From the NCBI GenBank assembly GCA_910580205.1, contig CAJTVP010000011.1:1-52893 (forward strand): DNA of 52,893 nucleotides, written 5' to 3'. This document shows, piece after piece, positions 1 to 7,581 of this stretch. This stretch comes from an uncultured Eggerthellaceae bacterium (lineage in GTDB: Bacteria > Actinomycetota > Coriobacteriia > Coriobacteriales > Eggerthellaceae). Both the position numbers and the translations under genes were made by a program. How positions within the stretch are numbered: position 1 is the first letter of the stretch; each line of letters opens with the position of its first letter. Below the pieces are notes generated by a model that searched no databases, was not told where the DNA came from, and saw nothing but the letters and a program-made list of their open reading frames with translations.

Positions 1-2
1 AG

Positions 3-1469
3 GCCTACTGGCACATCATCAAGGGCATCGGCCTTCCCATCGAGAGCTACAACGATTTCGTTGACATGGTCCGCATGTACTATCCGCCGCTGCATCAAGT
101 GAAATACGAGCAGAACGGCGGCTTCTGGACTCCGTCTGGCAAGGTGGAGTGCAATTCCACCATCCTGCGCGAGCTGGGCTACTCCGGCATGCCCATCTAC
201 ACCGGCATGGCTGAATCCGAGCTCACCACTCCTGAGGTGGCTGCGGAATACCCCATCGTGCTCACCACCGGTGGCGGCTTCATGCCCTACCACCACTCCG
301 AGCACTTCAACATGCAGGGCATCCGCTACCTCTATCCGGATCCCTACTTCTTCATCAACCCCGTGCTGGCCGAGCAGCTCAAGATCGCCCAGGGCGACTG
401 GTGCTGGATCGAAACGCGCCGTGGCCGCATCAAGATGCGCGCTCAGGTGGAGCCCATCGTGGACCCGCGCGTGGTCATGGCGCCTCGCGGCTGGTGGTTC
501 CCTGAGCGCGACGGCTCAGCGGATCTGGACAACCCGTTCGGCTGCCTTGAGTCCAACGTCAACACGCTCACTTGCGTGGATGATCCCGATTGCGACCCCA
601 TGGGCGGCTCCTGGAACAACCGCGGCCTCATGTGCAAGGTCTACAAATGCGGCGAGGTGGATTCCACCTTCACGGCGAAAGACGCCCAGTGGTCCATCCC
701 CGGCAACGCTTCCACGCCCGGCATCCACACGATGCCCTCAGACATGAAGCTCTGCCGTGAGCCCATCCCCTTCGAGGAGCCCCAGCCCACCAAAGAAGTT
801 CCCGAGGGCTACGTCTGGACCTGGCAGGATGATCAGATCTATCAGAAGGGCACGGGCTTCCGTCTGGATGAGTCCGGCTGGTTGGTGGACCCGAAGGACA
901 AGTCCTACGTGGATGCCTACACCGGCTGGCGCTACGACGCCAATCAGGAATGCCTGGTGGACGTGTCCACGGGCACGAAGTACGACCTTCAGCGCAATCC
1001 GATCGTCTACATCGGCACGGTCCGCACCTATCCCGGCCAGGAGACGGCGCCCTATGAGGTGCCTGCGAGCCTCACCTGGGATTCGACGCGCGGCGTGGCG
1101 GTGAAGGAGGGCGTTGACGGCTTCGTCTTCGACAACGCTTCCGGTTGGCTCATCAACGCTGACACGGGTGAATATCGCGAAGTCACCTACGGCTGGCTCT
1201 ACAACGCCACGGACAACTGCCTGGTGGATACGAACACCGGCCTTCGCTACACGATGAATTATGAGCAGATCACGGGCCAGGAGGAGCTTCCCGGCAACCC
1301 GGCAGCGGTGGTGGCTGAGGAGAACACCGATCAAGCCGCCGCGGCCGAAGCGCAAGCCACCATGGATGAAGCTGCTGCGGATGCTGCGGCAGCCGGTGAT
1401 GAGGCGCTCGCCCAAGAGCTCGCCGAAGCCTCTTCGGATCCTGCTGCGATCGATGAGGAGGTCAAATAA
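3..1469 (+). CDS. Molybdopterin oxidoreductase, catalytic subunit C-terminal part (5' truncated)
   Basis: This is the C-terminal part of a DMSO-reductase-family catalytic subunit. The reading frame is open back to the window edge, so the first ATG at 66 is internal. The first ~210 visible residues are the molydopterin-dinucleotide-binding C-domain (TPSGKVE, then GWWFPE, FGCLESNVNTLT and KVYKCGEV), which resembles the matching part of the enzyme at 4291. A family-atypical extension follows: two ~50-residue units rich in Tyr, Trp and Asp (listed separately), then an Ala/Glu-rich acidic tail ending in DEEVK. The stop overlaps the ATG of the ferredoxin subunit by one base, and an NrfD-type anchor follows, so this is a membrane-attached three-subunit oxidoreductase. 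The substrate cannot be told because the N-terminal half, including any Tat signal and Mo ligand, lies outside. Confidence 0.9.
   Translation, partial: AYWHIIKGIGLPIESYNDFVDMVRMYYPPLHQVKYEQNGGFWTPSGKVECNSTILRELGYSGMPIYTGMAESELTTPEVAAEYPIVLTTGGGFMPYHHSEHFNMQGIRYLYPDPYFFINPVLAEQLKIAQGDWCWIETRRGRIKMRAQVEPIVDPRVVMAPRGWWFPERDGSADLDNPFGCLESNVNTLTCVDDPDCDPMGGSWNNRGLMCKVYKCGEVDSTFTAKDAQWSIPGNASTPGIHTMPSDMKLCREPIPFEEPQPTKEVPEGYVWTWQDDQIYQKGTGFRLDESGWLVDPKDKSYVDAYTGWRYDANQECLVDVSTGTKYDLQRNPIVYIGTVRTYPGQETAPYEVPASLTWDSTRGVAVKEGVDGFVFDNASGWLINADTGEYREVTYGWLYNATDNCLVDTNTGLRYTMNYEQITGQEELPGNPAAVVAEENTDQAAAAEAQATMDEAAADAAAAGDEALAQELAEASSDPAAIDEEVK
855..1271 (+). repeat. Two-copy 50-residue protein repeat in the oxidoreductase tail
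   Basis: Unit 1 is encoded at 855-1004 and unit 2 at 1119-1271. Both follow the pattern GF-x-(L/F)-D-x2-SGWL-(V/I), then a GW-x-Y element, then CLVD-x2-TG-x2-Y, ending in Ile about 50 residues after the start. Between them lie ~38 residues without the pattern. The motif has the look of aromatic/Asp repeats such as OCRE, but that resemblance is an impression, not a demonstrated homology. It sits outside the catalytic fold. Confidence 0.75.
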
Positions 1470-2050
1470 TGACAAGATACTGCATGGTCATCGACCAGCG
1501 CCGCTGCATCGGCTGCCATTCCTGCACGGTCGCCTGCCGCACGTGGAATGAGCTGCCGCTGGACATCGTCTACAACCCGGTGCTCACCGAAGGTTGCAAG
1601 GGCGAATGGCCCAACGTTCACAAGAACTGGACGCCCACGCTTTGCATGCACTGTGAAAAACCCGCGTGCGTGCCGTGCTGCCCGACCGGGGCCAGCCAGC
1701 AGGATGCTGACGGCACGGTGTGGGTGGATCCCGCCAAGTGCATGGCATGCCTGGCCTGCGTGAACGCGTGCCCCTACGGCATGCGCGATCAGAGCAAGCT
1801 GGACGAGCCTCTCCATCACTACGTCCGCAAGTGCACGTTCTGTCGTGAGAAGCGCCAGCTTGATCCGGACGCCACCCCGTATTGCGTGGCCACGTGCCAC
1901 CAGAAGGCGCGCATCTTCGGAGACTTGGACGATCCGAACTCTGAGGTGTCGAAGCTCATCGGCTCGGTGGAGACGGTTCGCCTCCTCGAGGACATGGGAA
2001 CTGGTCCGCAGATCTACTACATTCCGGATTTGGGAGGTACGAGAAAATGA
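1469..2050 (+). CDS. Four-cluster ferredoxin subunit (DmsB/NrfC type)
   Basis: This is the electron-transfer subunit of the oxidoreductase, 193 residues. Four Cys groups are visible: CIGCHSCTVAC near residue 14, CMHCEKPACVPCCP near 60, CMACLACVNACP near 91, and a split group CTFC plus YCVATC near residues 119-140. This is the usual pattern of a DmsB-like protein carrying four [4Fe-4S] clusters. It would pass electrons between the catalytic subunit and the NrfD-type anchor encoded next. The ATG overlaps the previous stop (TAATG) and the next gene starts 4 bases before this stop, which indicates translational coupling. Confidence 0.93.
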   Translation: MTRYCMVIDQRRCIGCHSCTVACRTWNELPLDIVYNPVLTEGCKGEWPNVHKNWTPTLCMHCEKPACVPCCPTGASQQDADGTVWVDPAKCMACLACVNACPYGMRDQSKLDEPLHHYVRKCTFCREKRQLDPDATPYCVATCHQKARIFGDLDDPNSEVSKLIGSVETVRLLEDMGTGPQIYYIPDLGGTRK

Positions 2051-3069
2051 GAAGGCATTTCTGGAAGTGGCCCATTCCCACCTACCTGTTCCTCGGTGGC
2101 CTTGGCGGCGGGATCTTCTGCCTGATCGCCATCATGACGCTGTTCGTGTGGCCTGACGTGGCATCCGTGCCGCTGGCTATGACGTGGCCTGGTTTCCTGG
2201 GCATCTGCGCCCTCGGCTTCGGCTGCTTGATGCTCGTCGCCGACTTGGGTCAGCCCATGGTGTTCTACCGCGCCTTCGTGAAGAGCACATCTGTGCTCGC
2301 TTGGGGCGCGCGCCTGCTGACCGTGTGCATGATCTTCGGCCTGCTCTGGTTCGTGAGCTACATCCCTTGGGATTGGTTCAAGCCCGTGGCTGATTTCTTC
2401 GCGCCGTTCCGCGGCTTCAATATCGCCATCGCGGGCCTGGCCGGCACCTGCATCATGCTCTACACCGGCATCTTCCTGTCCACGCTGAAGGCCCATGCGT
2501 TCTGGGCCACCCCGGCGCTGCCGGTGCTGTTCACCGTGTCCGCGCTCTCCACGGCCTGCGCCGCCATCTCCCTTTCCGTGGGCTGGTGGCCAGCGCCCCT
2601 GATCGACGGCACGTTCGGCGGCATCGCGCTGGGCGAAGGCGCTGTCATGAACCTGATCGCGTCTGAGGCCGTGCATGAGATGGTGCACATCATCGACGTC
2701 ATCCTGGTCGTCTGCGAGCTGGTCGTGCTCCTGGTCATGGTGCTCTCCTTCCTGGGCGCGGGCAACAAGACGGCGAACCGCGTGGCCCACAAATGGGTGC
2801 ACGGTTCCTACGCCTTCGCGTTCTGGGGCGGCATGATCGCCATGGGCCTGGTCATCCCTGAGATCCTCTACGTGGGTCTGCCGGGCACCGTCGGCTCTGC
2901 GGTCATCGCCCCGGTCTTCGTGCTCTTGGGCGGCCTTCTGCTCCGCTTCATGGTGGTCAACTCCGACGAGCGCGCTCCGCTGCCGGGTGAGGACATCTAC
3001 TTCACCAAGCTGCCTCCGCGCGACGCTGAGTTCATCCACAAGTGGACCTACGGCGAGAACCTGTTCTAG
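2047..3069 (+). CDS. NrfD/DmsC-type membrane anchor subunit
   Basis: This 340-residue integral membrane protein begins with RRHFWKWPIPTYLFLGG and has eight or more hydrophobic spans, as in the NrfD/PsrC family. These subunits exchange electrons with the menaquinone pool and hold the catalytic and Fe-S subunits at the membrane. The start overlaps the ferredoxin gene stop (ATGA). The gene ends the operon: a strong intrinsic terminator follows 24 bases later. Direction of electron flow cannot be inferred. Confidence 0.9.
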   Translation: MRRHFWKWPIPTYLFLGGLGGGIFCLIAIMTLFVWPDVASVPLAMTWPGFLGICALGFGCLMLVADLGQPMVFYRAFVKSTSVLAWGARLLTVCMIFGLLWFVSYIPWDWFKPVADFFAPFRGFNIAIAGLAGTCIMLYTGIFLSTLKAHAFWATPALPVLFTVSALSTACAAISLSVGWWPAPLIDGTFGGIALGEGAVMNLIASEAVHEMVHIIDVILVVCELVVLLVMVLSFLGAGNKTANRVAHKWVHGSYAFAFWGGMIAMGLVIPEILYVGLPGTVGSAVIAPVFVLLGGLLLRFMVVNSDERAPLPGEDIYFTKLPPRDAEFIHKWTYGENLF

Positions 3070-3092
3070 GCTTCAGCGAACAGAGCGCTTTG

Positions 3093-3126
3093 AAAGGACG
3101 GTGCATCACGCGCCGTCCTTTTTCTT
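3093..3126 (+). terminator. Rho-independent terminator after the oxidoreductase operon
   Basis: A perfect 9-bp stem AAAGGACGG (3093-3101) / CCGTCCTTT (3113-3121) encloses an 11-base loop and runs into a T-rich tract (TTTCTTT). It separates the DMSO-reductase-type operon from the cluster at 3215. Confidence 0.9.
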
Positions 3127-3166
3127 TGGGACGGCTCTTGGCGCGTTCGCTTCCAAGATTCGCGGG

Positions 3167-3172
3167 TATAAT
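3167..3172 (+). promoter_or_regulatory. Candidate -10 box for the 3215-10318 cluster
   Basis: A perfect TATAAT lies 42 bases upstream of the ATG at 3215 and downstream of the terminator. I see no good -35 at 16-18 bases, so an activator or another sigma contact may be needed. Confidence 0.5.
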
Positions 3173-3214
3173 AGGCGAAAAACATGAGACATAGTCCAAT
3201 AGGCAGGTCACACC

Positions 3215-4270
3215 ATGGATGCTTTCCGCATACAGGATGCGCTCACCAATGACATCATCTCGTTCGACCCAGTGACGGGCGATGCCGCCATCGAGAAGAG
3301 GGCTGCCGCCCCTCAGAACGGCCCAGTGGAATCCGTCTTCTTCCCCGGCTGCTCGTTTCTGAATTATGCCATGCCCCTTGTGTCGGCCACCTACGATCTG
3401 CTCTTGAAGCATGGCGTGGTGCAAGGCATATCCGTGCTTTGCTGCGGCAAGATCTTGTCCTACGAGCCAGACGGCCAAAAGCTGCGGGATGCCTTCGAAG
3501 CTCAGCTGCGGGACCATATGGCGGATTCGGGCATCGCCCAGCTGGTGTGCGCCTGCCCCAACTGCGTGAAAGCGCTCAGAGAGGCCTTCGCGAACGATCC
3601 GAGGACGAGCGGCATCAGGATAGTCGCATTGCCGCAGGTGTTGGCGGATCTGGGGTACGAACTGGACGCGTCGGCGTGCACGCGCCTGGTGAAAGGGGAG
3701 GCGGCCGACGATGTCCTGTTCTGCGTCCATGACTCCTGCCCTGATCGCGCCACCGGTGAATTCGCCCAGGGTCTGCGCGCGCTCATCCCGGAAGGGCTTT
3801 GGGTTGATCCAGAGCATGCATACAAACGCTCCATCTGCTGCGGATCCCTTCCGCGCGCTGCGGGCAAGTTCGAACAGGCGGACAAATGCGCGCTCACGAA
3901 CGCCGAAGAGGCCTGCGCCGTGGAGGCTGATGCCATCATCACCGCGTGCATGAGCTGCACTTTCCAGCTCAACATGGCCCAGCCCCTCATCCAATGCGTG
4001 CACTACCTGGAGATGCTCTTCTCGTGGCGCATCGACTGGTCGCGGGTGGGGGCTTACATGAAGCTCAGATTCCTGTTCGATGAGACGCTCGGTTGCACGG
4101 AAGGCGCGAGCGAAGGGCGGGCCTTCGCTGGCCTGTCATCCGCAGAGCCCACGGTGGCTGATGCGAAGGCGGAAAGCGAACAGGAGGCGCATGCCCTCAC
4201 CGAGCAGGATGCGGAATCGGCCCGTGACGTTCCTCTTTCGAACAAGAACACCCGCGTGATCGGCGAATAG
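3215..4270 (+). CDS. Double CCG-domain Fe-S protein (HdrB/LutA-like)
   Basis: This soluble 351-residue protein has two cysteine-rich CCG domains. Domain 1 has FFPGCSF (Cys46), LCCG (76-78) and CACPNC (112-117). Domain 2 has CVHDSC (170-175), ICCG (208-210) and ACMSC (245-248). In HdrB, GlpC and LutA such domains bind non-cubane [4Fe-4S] clusters and pass electrons or act on thiols. The last ~60 residues are polar and probably disordered. It is first in a same-strand cluster and ends 20 bases before a molybdopterin oxidoreductase that lacks any other obvious small subunit, so it is the best candidate for that enzyme's redox partner (inference). Confidence 0.85.
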   Translation: MDAFRIQDALTNDIISFDPVTGDAAIEKRAAAPQNGPVESVFFPGCSFLNYAMPLVSATYDLLLKHGVVQGISVLCCGKILSYEPDGQKLRDAFEAQLRDHMADSGIAQLVCACPNCVKALREAFANDPRTSGIRIVALPQVLADLGYELDASACTRLVKGEAADDVLFCVHDSCPDRATGEFAQGLRALIPEGLWVDPEHAYKRSICCGSLPRAAGKFEQADKCALTNAEEACAVEADAIITACMSCTFQLNMAQPLIQCVHYLEMLFSWRIDWSRVGAYMKLRFLFDETLGCTEGASEGRAFAGLSSAEPTVADAKAESEQEAHALTEQDAESARDVPLSNKNTRVIGE

Positions 4271-4290
4271 CCCAAGGTTGGGAACGGCTC

Positions 4291-6579
4291 ATGAGCACGG
4301 TCAAGACGAACTGCCATTTCTGTGGATACCTTTGTGGTTTCGAAGCAGAGGTGGAAGACGGCCGCATCGTATCCTTGGCTCCTGATCCCTCGCGCTACCC
4401 CTATGACGAACAGGTGCTCCAGGGCTGCCCTCGCTGGCGGATGAACCTGGATGTGCTGGATGGCGTCGATCGCGTGAACTTCCCGCTCAAACGAGCAGGG
4501 GAGCGAGGGAGCGGCCAGTGGGAGCGCATCTCCTGGGATCAGGCGCTGGATGAGATCGCGAGCCGCCTTGAAGAGCTGCGAGAAGAGCACAACCCAGGCG
4601 TCTTGGCTTCCATGATCGGAGGGCCGCACACGTCTTTTTGGCCGCTGCACCGGTTCATGTCCCTGTTCGGCTCTCCCAACAACGCTGGCATCGGGCAGAT
4701 CTGCTGGAACCCGCGCATCTGGTCGGATACGATCGCGTTCGGCTGGACGATCGAGCCGGATATCACGGAGGAGACGCGGTGTTTGATCGTCTGGGGCACC
4801 AACCCGGCTGAATCGGACAATTCGCTTTTCTGGCGCAGCCTTCTGCGCATGCATAAAGCAGGCAGCCCGAAGATCGTCGTGATCGACCCTCGGCTCACCA
4901 AGACCGCGCGCATCGCGGACGAGTGGATCGCCCTCAAGCCGGGAACTGATTGCACCTTCGCGCTGGGGCTGCTCCATGTGATCATCGAAGAGGGCCTGTA
5001 TGACCATGGATTCGTGGAGCGCTGGTGCACGGGTTTCGACGAGTTGGCGGCCCATGTGGAGCCGTACACGCCGGAGGTGGTGGCTCGGACCTGCGGCCTC
5101 GCGGCCGATGACGTCGTGCGCGTGGCGCGTCTGTTCGCTCAAAGCCCCTCCGCCATCATCACCGGACGCGGCATCGATCAGATCGGCGAGAACGTGCTCC
5201 CGACGCATCGAGCCCGCACGGCGCTTCTGGCCATCTGCGGAGATGTGGACCGGCCCGGCGGCTGCACCCTTTTGGAAACGAGCGAGTTCACCTCAGAGCT
5301 CAAGCTGGAATGCACCCTTGAGAACTTCGATCAGCTCAAGGCGCTGAGCCTGAACCGCGGGCGCACGCCGCTGCAAAGCTATGAGAGCTATGAGCGCGTG
5401 AAAACGCTCATGGATGCCGCTGGAAGAGAGCTTCCCGCGCGCTATCTCACGAGCGTGCACCCGGACCTTCTGCTCAAGGCCATGGAGGGCGCGGGCCCCT
5501 ATCCGGTGCGCGCGCTCATCGTGGAGGCCACGAACCCGCTGCTCACCTATGCGGACACCCATCGCGTGCTGGATGCGCTCAGGGGCCTTGATCTGCTGGT
5601 GGTGCTGGATTACTACCTGACGCCCACAGCGGCGCTGGCGGATTACGCCCTTCCGGCGGCAGGGGCCATGGAGCGAGCCACGTTCCAAGCTCACGGCGGC
5701 GTGGCGAACTTCGTGTACGGAGGAGACGCGGCGGTCGAGCCCTACTACGAGCGCAAGGCGGACTACGACGTGTTCGCGGAGCTGGGGCGGCGGCTCGGTC
5801 AGGAAGCCCACTGGTCGGACGATACTTTCGCTGAGGCCTGCGAACGAGCGCTCGCGCCCACGGGCCTTGATTGGGAGGGCTACTGCCAGGTGGGGATGTA
5901 CGCCACACCCACGCCCCACTTCAAGCATGAGCAGCTGACGGAGGCGGGCGAGCCGCGCGGATTCGCCACGCCTTCCGGCAAGGTGGAGCTGGCGAGCTCC
6001 TTCCTTGAGCAGCTGGGCGCAGGTCGTTTGCCTGAACCGGGAGAACCGTACCGGCTCTGCTCCCCTGAGATGGTGGAGGCCCATGAAGCGGAGGGCTGGG
6101 AGCATCTGACGCTCATCACGGGTGGTCGGCGGCAGCCCTACAACGCGTCCATGTATCTGAACCACCCTCCCTTCCGCAAGCGGCAGCCCTATCCGCTCGC
6201 TCAGGTGAGCGAGGCCACGGCGAAGCGCTTGGGCGCGCAGGCGGGGGATGTCATCCAGCTCGCCACGGATAAAGGGCAGGCCTGTTTCGTGTTGGAGATC
6301 ATCCCCATGGTGGATGGCGTGATCCATGCGGACTATGGCTGGTGGCATCCGGAGTCAGAGGTGCGCGCGCCGGACTTCGGCGGCATCTTCGAGAGCAACG
6401 TGAATGTGCTCACCAGCTGTTCTCTGGACCAGGCCGAGCCCCTGATCGGGACGTGGGCTTACAATGACATGGATTGCATGGCGCGGGTGGCAGGATCCCC
6501 GCTCACATGGACTGCGGATGTGGATAAACAGGCGCTGTCCGCGCGAAGCGCGGATGGTCTGACCAAGGAGGAGAGATGA
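4291..6579 (+). CDS. Mo/W-bis-PGD oxidoreductase, acetylene hydratase/formate dehydrogenase-like
   Basis: This is a complete 762-residue DMSO-reductase-superfamily enzyme without a Tat signal, so it is probably cytoplasmic. The N-terminal [4Fe-4S] site is C8-x2-C11-x3-C15 plus C46. The stretch RFMSLFGSPN followed by ICWNPR places Cys138 where the metal-ligand Cys sits in acetylene-hydratase-like enzymes. From memory, acetylene hydratase has an Asp right after its second cluster Cys; here it is Gly12, which argues against that exact activity. The C-domain begins around TPSGKVE. The 3' end overlaps the DUF2064 gene by ATGA, with a strong AAGGAGGAG site before it. The substrate is unknown. Confidence 0.88.
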   Translation: MSTVKTNCHFCGYLCGFEAEVEDGRIVSLAPDPSRYPYDEQVLQGCPRWRMNLDVLDGVDRVNFPLKRAGERGSGQWERISWDQALDEIASRLEELREEHNPGVLASMIGGPHTSFWPLHRFMSLFGSPNNAGIGQICWNPRIWSDTIAFGWTIEPDITEETRCLIVWGTNPAESDNSLFWRSLLRMHKAGSPKIVVIDPRLTKTARIADEWIALKPGTDCTFALGLLHVIIEEGLYDHGFVERWCTGFDELAAHVEPYTPEVVARTCGLAADDVVRVARLFAQSPSAIITGRGIDQIGENVLPTHRARTALLAICGDVDRPGGCTLLETSEFTSELKLECTLENFDQLKALSLNRGRTPLQSYESYERVKTLMDAAGRELPARYLTSVHPDLLLKAMEGAGPYPVRALIVEATNPLLTYADTHRVLDALRGLDLLVVLDYYLTPTAALADYALPAAGAMERATFQAHGGVANFVYGGDAAVEPYYERKADYDVFAELGRRLGQEAHWSDDTFAEACERALAPTGLDWEGYCQVGMYATPTPHFKHEQLTEAGEPRGFATPSGKVELASSFLEQLGAGRLPEPGEPYRLCSPEMVEAHEAEGWEHLTLITGGRRQPYNASMYLNHPPFRKRQPYPLAQVSEATAKRLGAQAGDVIQLATDKGQACFVLEIIPMVDGVIHADYGWWHPESEVRAPDFGGIFESNVNVLTSCSLDQAEPLIGTWAYNDMDCMARVAGSPLTWTADVDKQALSARSADGLTKEER

Positions 6580-7439
6580 CGGAAAGAAAGCAAGCGCTGC
6601 TCGTGTTCAGCAAGCCGCCTATTCCCGGCACGGTGAAGACGCGGCTCACTCAGGCTCGCGGCGGTTTCCTCACCGACGAGCAGGCGGCGCAGTTCTTCAA
6701 GCTGAGCCTGTATGATGTGTGCGAGCTCGCCATGCACGCCCTCATAGAGATGCAGCATGAGAATGACGAGCGCGTGGCGGCTGACCCTGGGGCGGATAAG
6801 ATCACCTACGATTTCTTCCTCTCCACCACGCCCGCGAAGAATCTCGATCTCATGAAGGAGACCTTCGACGAGATAGGCCCGTGGCCCATGGAGATCCATT
6901 ACATGACCGATGAGGGCGCCACGTTCGATGATCATTTCGACGATGCCATCGCCCAGATCTTCTCCCAAGGCTATGAGCACATCGTGGCCATCGGCGGAGA
7001 TATCCCCACGCTTCCGAAGTCTCATATCAAGCAGTCATTCCAGTGGCTTGATTATTTCCATGGCATCGGCGAGGCTGGTTTCGTCTTGGCGCCATGCCAA
7101 GAATGCGGCACCTCGTTGATCGGGCTGTCCCATGACACGCCCATCGACAATCAAGGGGTGTATTACAACAAAGACGGCGTGCCAGCTCTTGATGCTTACA
7201 TGGAGAAGATCAATGAGAAGGACATTCCTGTGGCCTATTTCGCGCCTGTGGCCGACATCGATGAGGTCACAGACCTCGCCCACGCCATCTCGTGCATGAA
7301 GGCCATCCGCAAGGCCGCGGAGCATCAGTCCGAGTTCTTCGTGCCCAAGCGCGTGCTCACCTGGTGCGACCTCATGGGCATTCAGGTGTCGACGCCGCCG
7401 AATGAAGAGCATGATCCGAGGCAGTATATTGATCAATGA
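6576..7439 (+). CDS. DUF2064 / TIGR04282-type nucleotidyl- or glycosyltransferase
   Basis: This 287-residue GT-A-like protein begins LLVFSKPPIPGTVKTRL, the signature of the DUF2064 family, and has IGGDIPTLP as the probable metal/nucleotide-binding Asp motif. Family members are often annotated as arsenosugar-type glycosyltransferases, but most are uncharacterised and resemble MobA/CofC nucleotidyltransferases. Typical members are nearer 200-230 residues; here an insertion around residues 55-85 and a C-terminal extension add length. It is translationally coupled to the upstream oxidoreductase, so a role in tailoring a cofactor or product for it is plausible but unproven. Confidence 0.75.
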   Translation: MTERKQALLVFSKPPIPGTVKTRLTQARGGFLTDEQAAQFFKLSLYDVCELAMHALIEMQHENDERVAADPGADKITYDFFLSTTPAKNLDLMKETFDEIGPWPMEIHYMTDEGATFDDHFDDAIAQIFSQGYEHIVAIGGDIPTLPKSHIKQSFQWLDYFHGIGEAGFVLAPCQECGTSLIGLSHDTPIDNQGVYYNKDGVPALDAYMEKINEKDIPVAYFAPVADIDEVTDLAHAISCMKAIRKAAEHQSEFFVPKRVLTWCDLMGIQVSTPPNEEHDPRQYIDQ

Positions 7440-7445
7440 TCTACC

Positions 7446-7545
7446 GGTCGGGAAGCCACATCGCACCTCATCTCGCCCCTCCAAGCGCTTCTTCCTCATT
7501 GGGCGAAGCCAACTCGGGCGCGCTTTCGCGGCGATCTGAGGCACG
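7446..7545 (+). repeat. Dispersed hairpin element, copy 1
   Basis: This non-coding element starts about 7 bases after the DUF2064 stop. Outer stem AAGCGC (7483-7488) / GCGCTT (7520-7525); inner stem TTGG (7499-7502) / CCAA (7509-7512) around a GCGAAG loop. The spacing equals that of copies 2, 3 and 4. Sequence similarity to copy 4 extends beyond the stems, from about CGGGA upstream to CTGA-GCAC downstream. Confidence 0.8.
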
Positions 7546-7558
7546 CTGAGGCTTCTAA

Positions 7559-7572
7559 CCAATAAGTATTGG
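7559..7572 (+). promoter_or_regulatory. Palindrome overlapping the radical SAM gene ribosome-binding site
   Basis: CCAATAAGTATTGG is a perfect inverted repeat (6-bp arms, 2-base centre). Its last two G residues are part of the GGAG Shine-Dalgarno at 7571-7574, seven bases before the TTG start at 7582. As DNA it could be an operator; as RNA a CCAA/UUGG helix with a 6-base loop could mask the ribosome site. Confidence 0.5.
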
Positions 7573-7581
7573 AGATGCAAC

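Noticed and set aside
2017..3039. Long minus-strand frame of 340 codons opposite the NrfD gene
   Set aside because: It is antisense to a clear membrane subunit, is rich in His, Gln, Asp and Arg as expected for a GC-rich shadow, and lacks a ribosome site.
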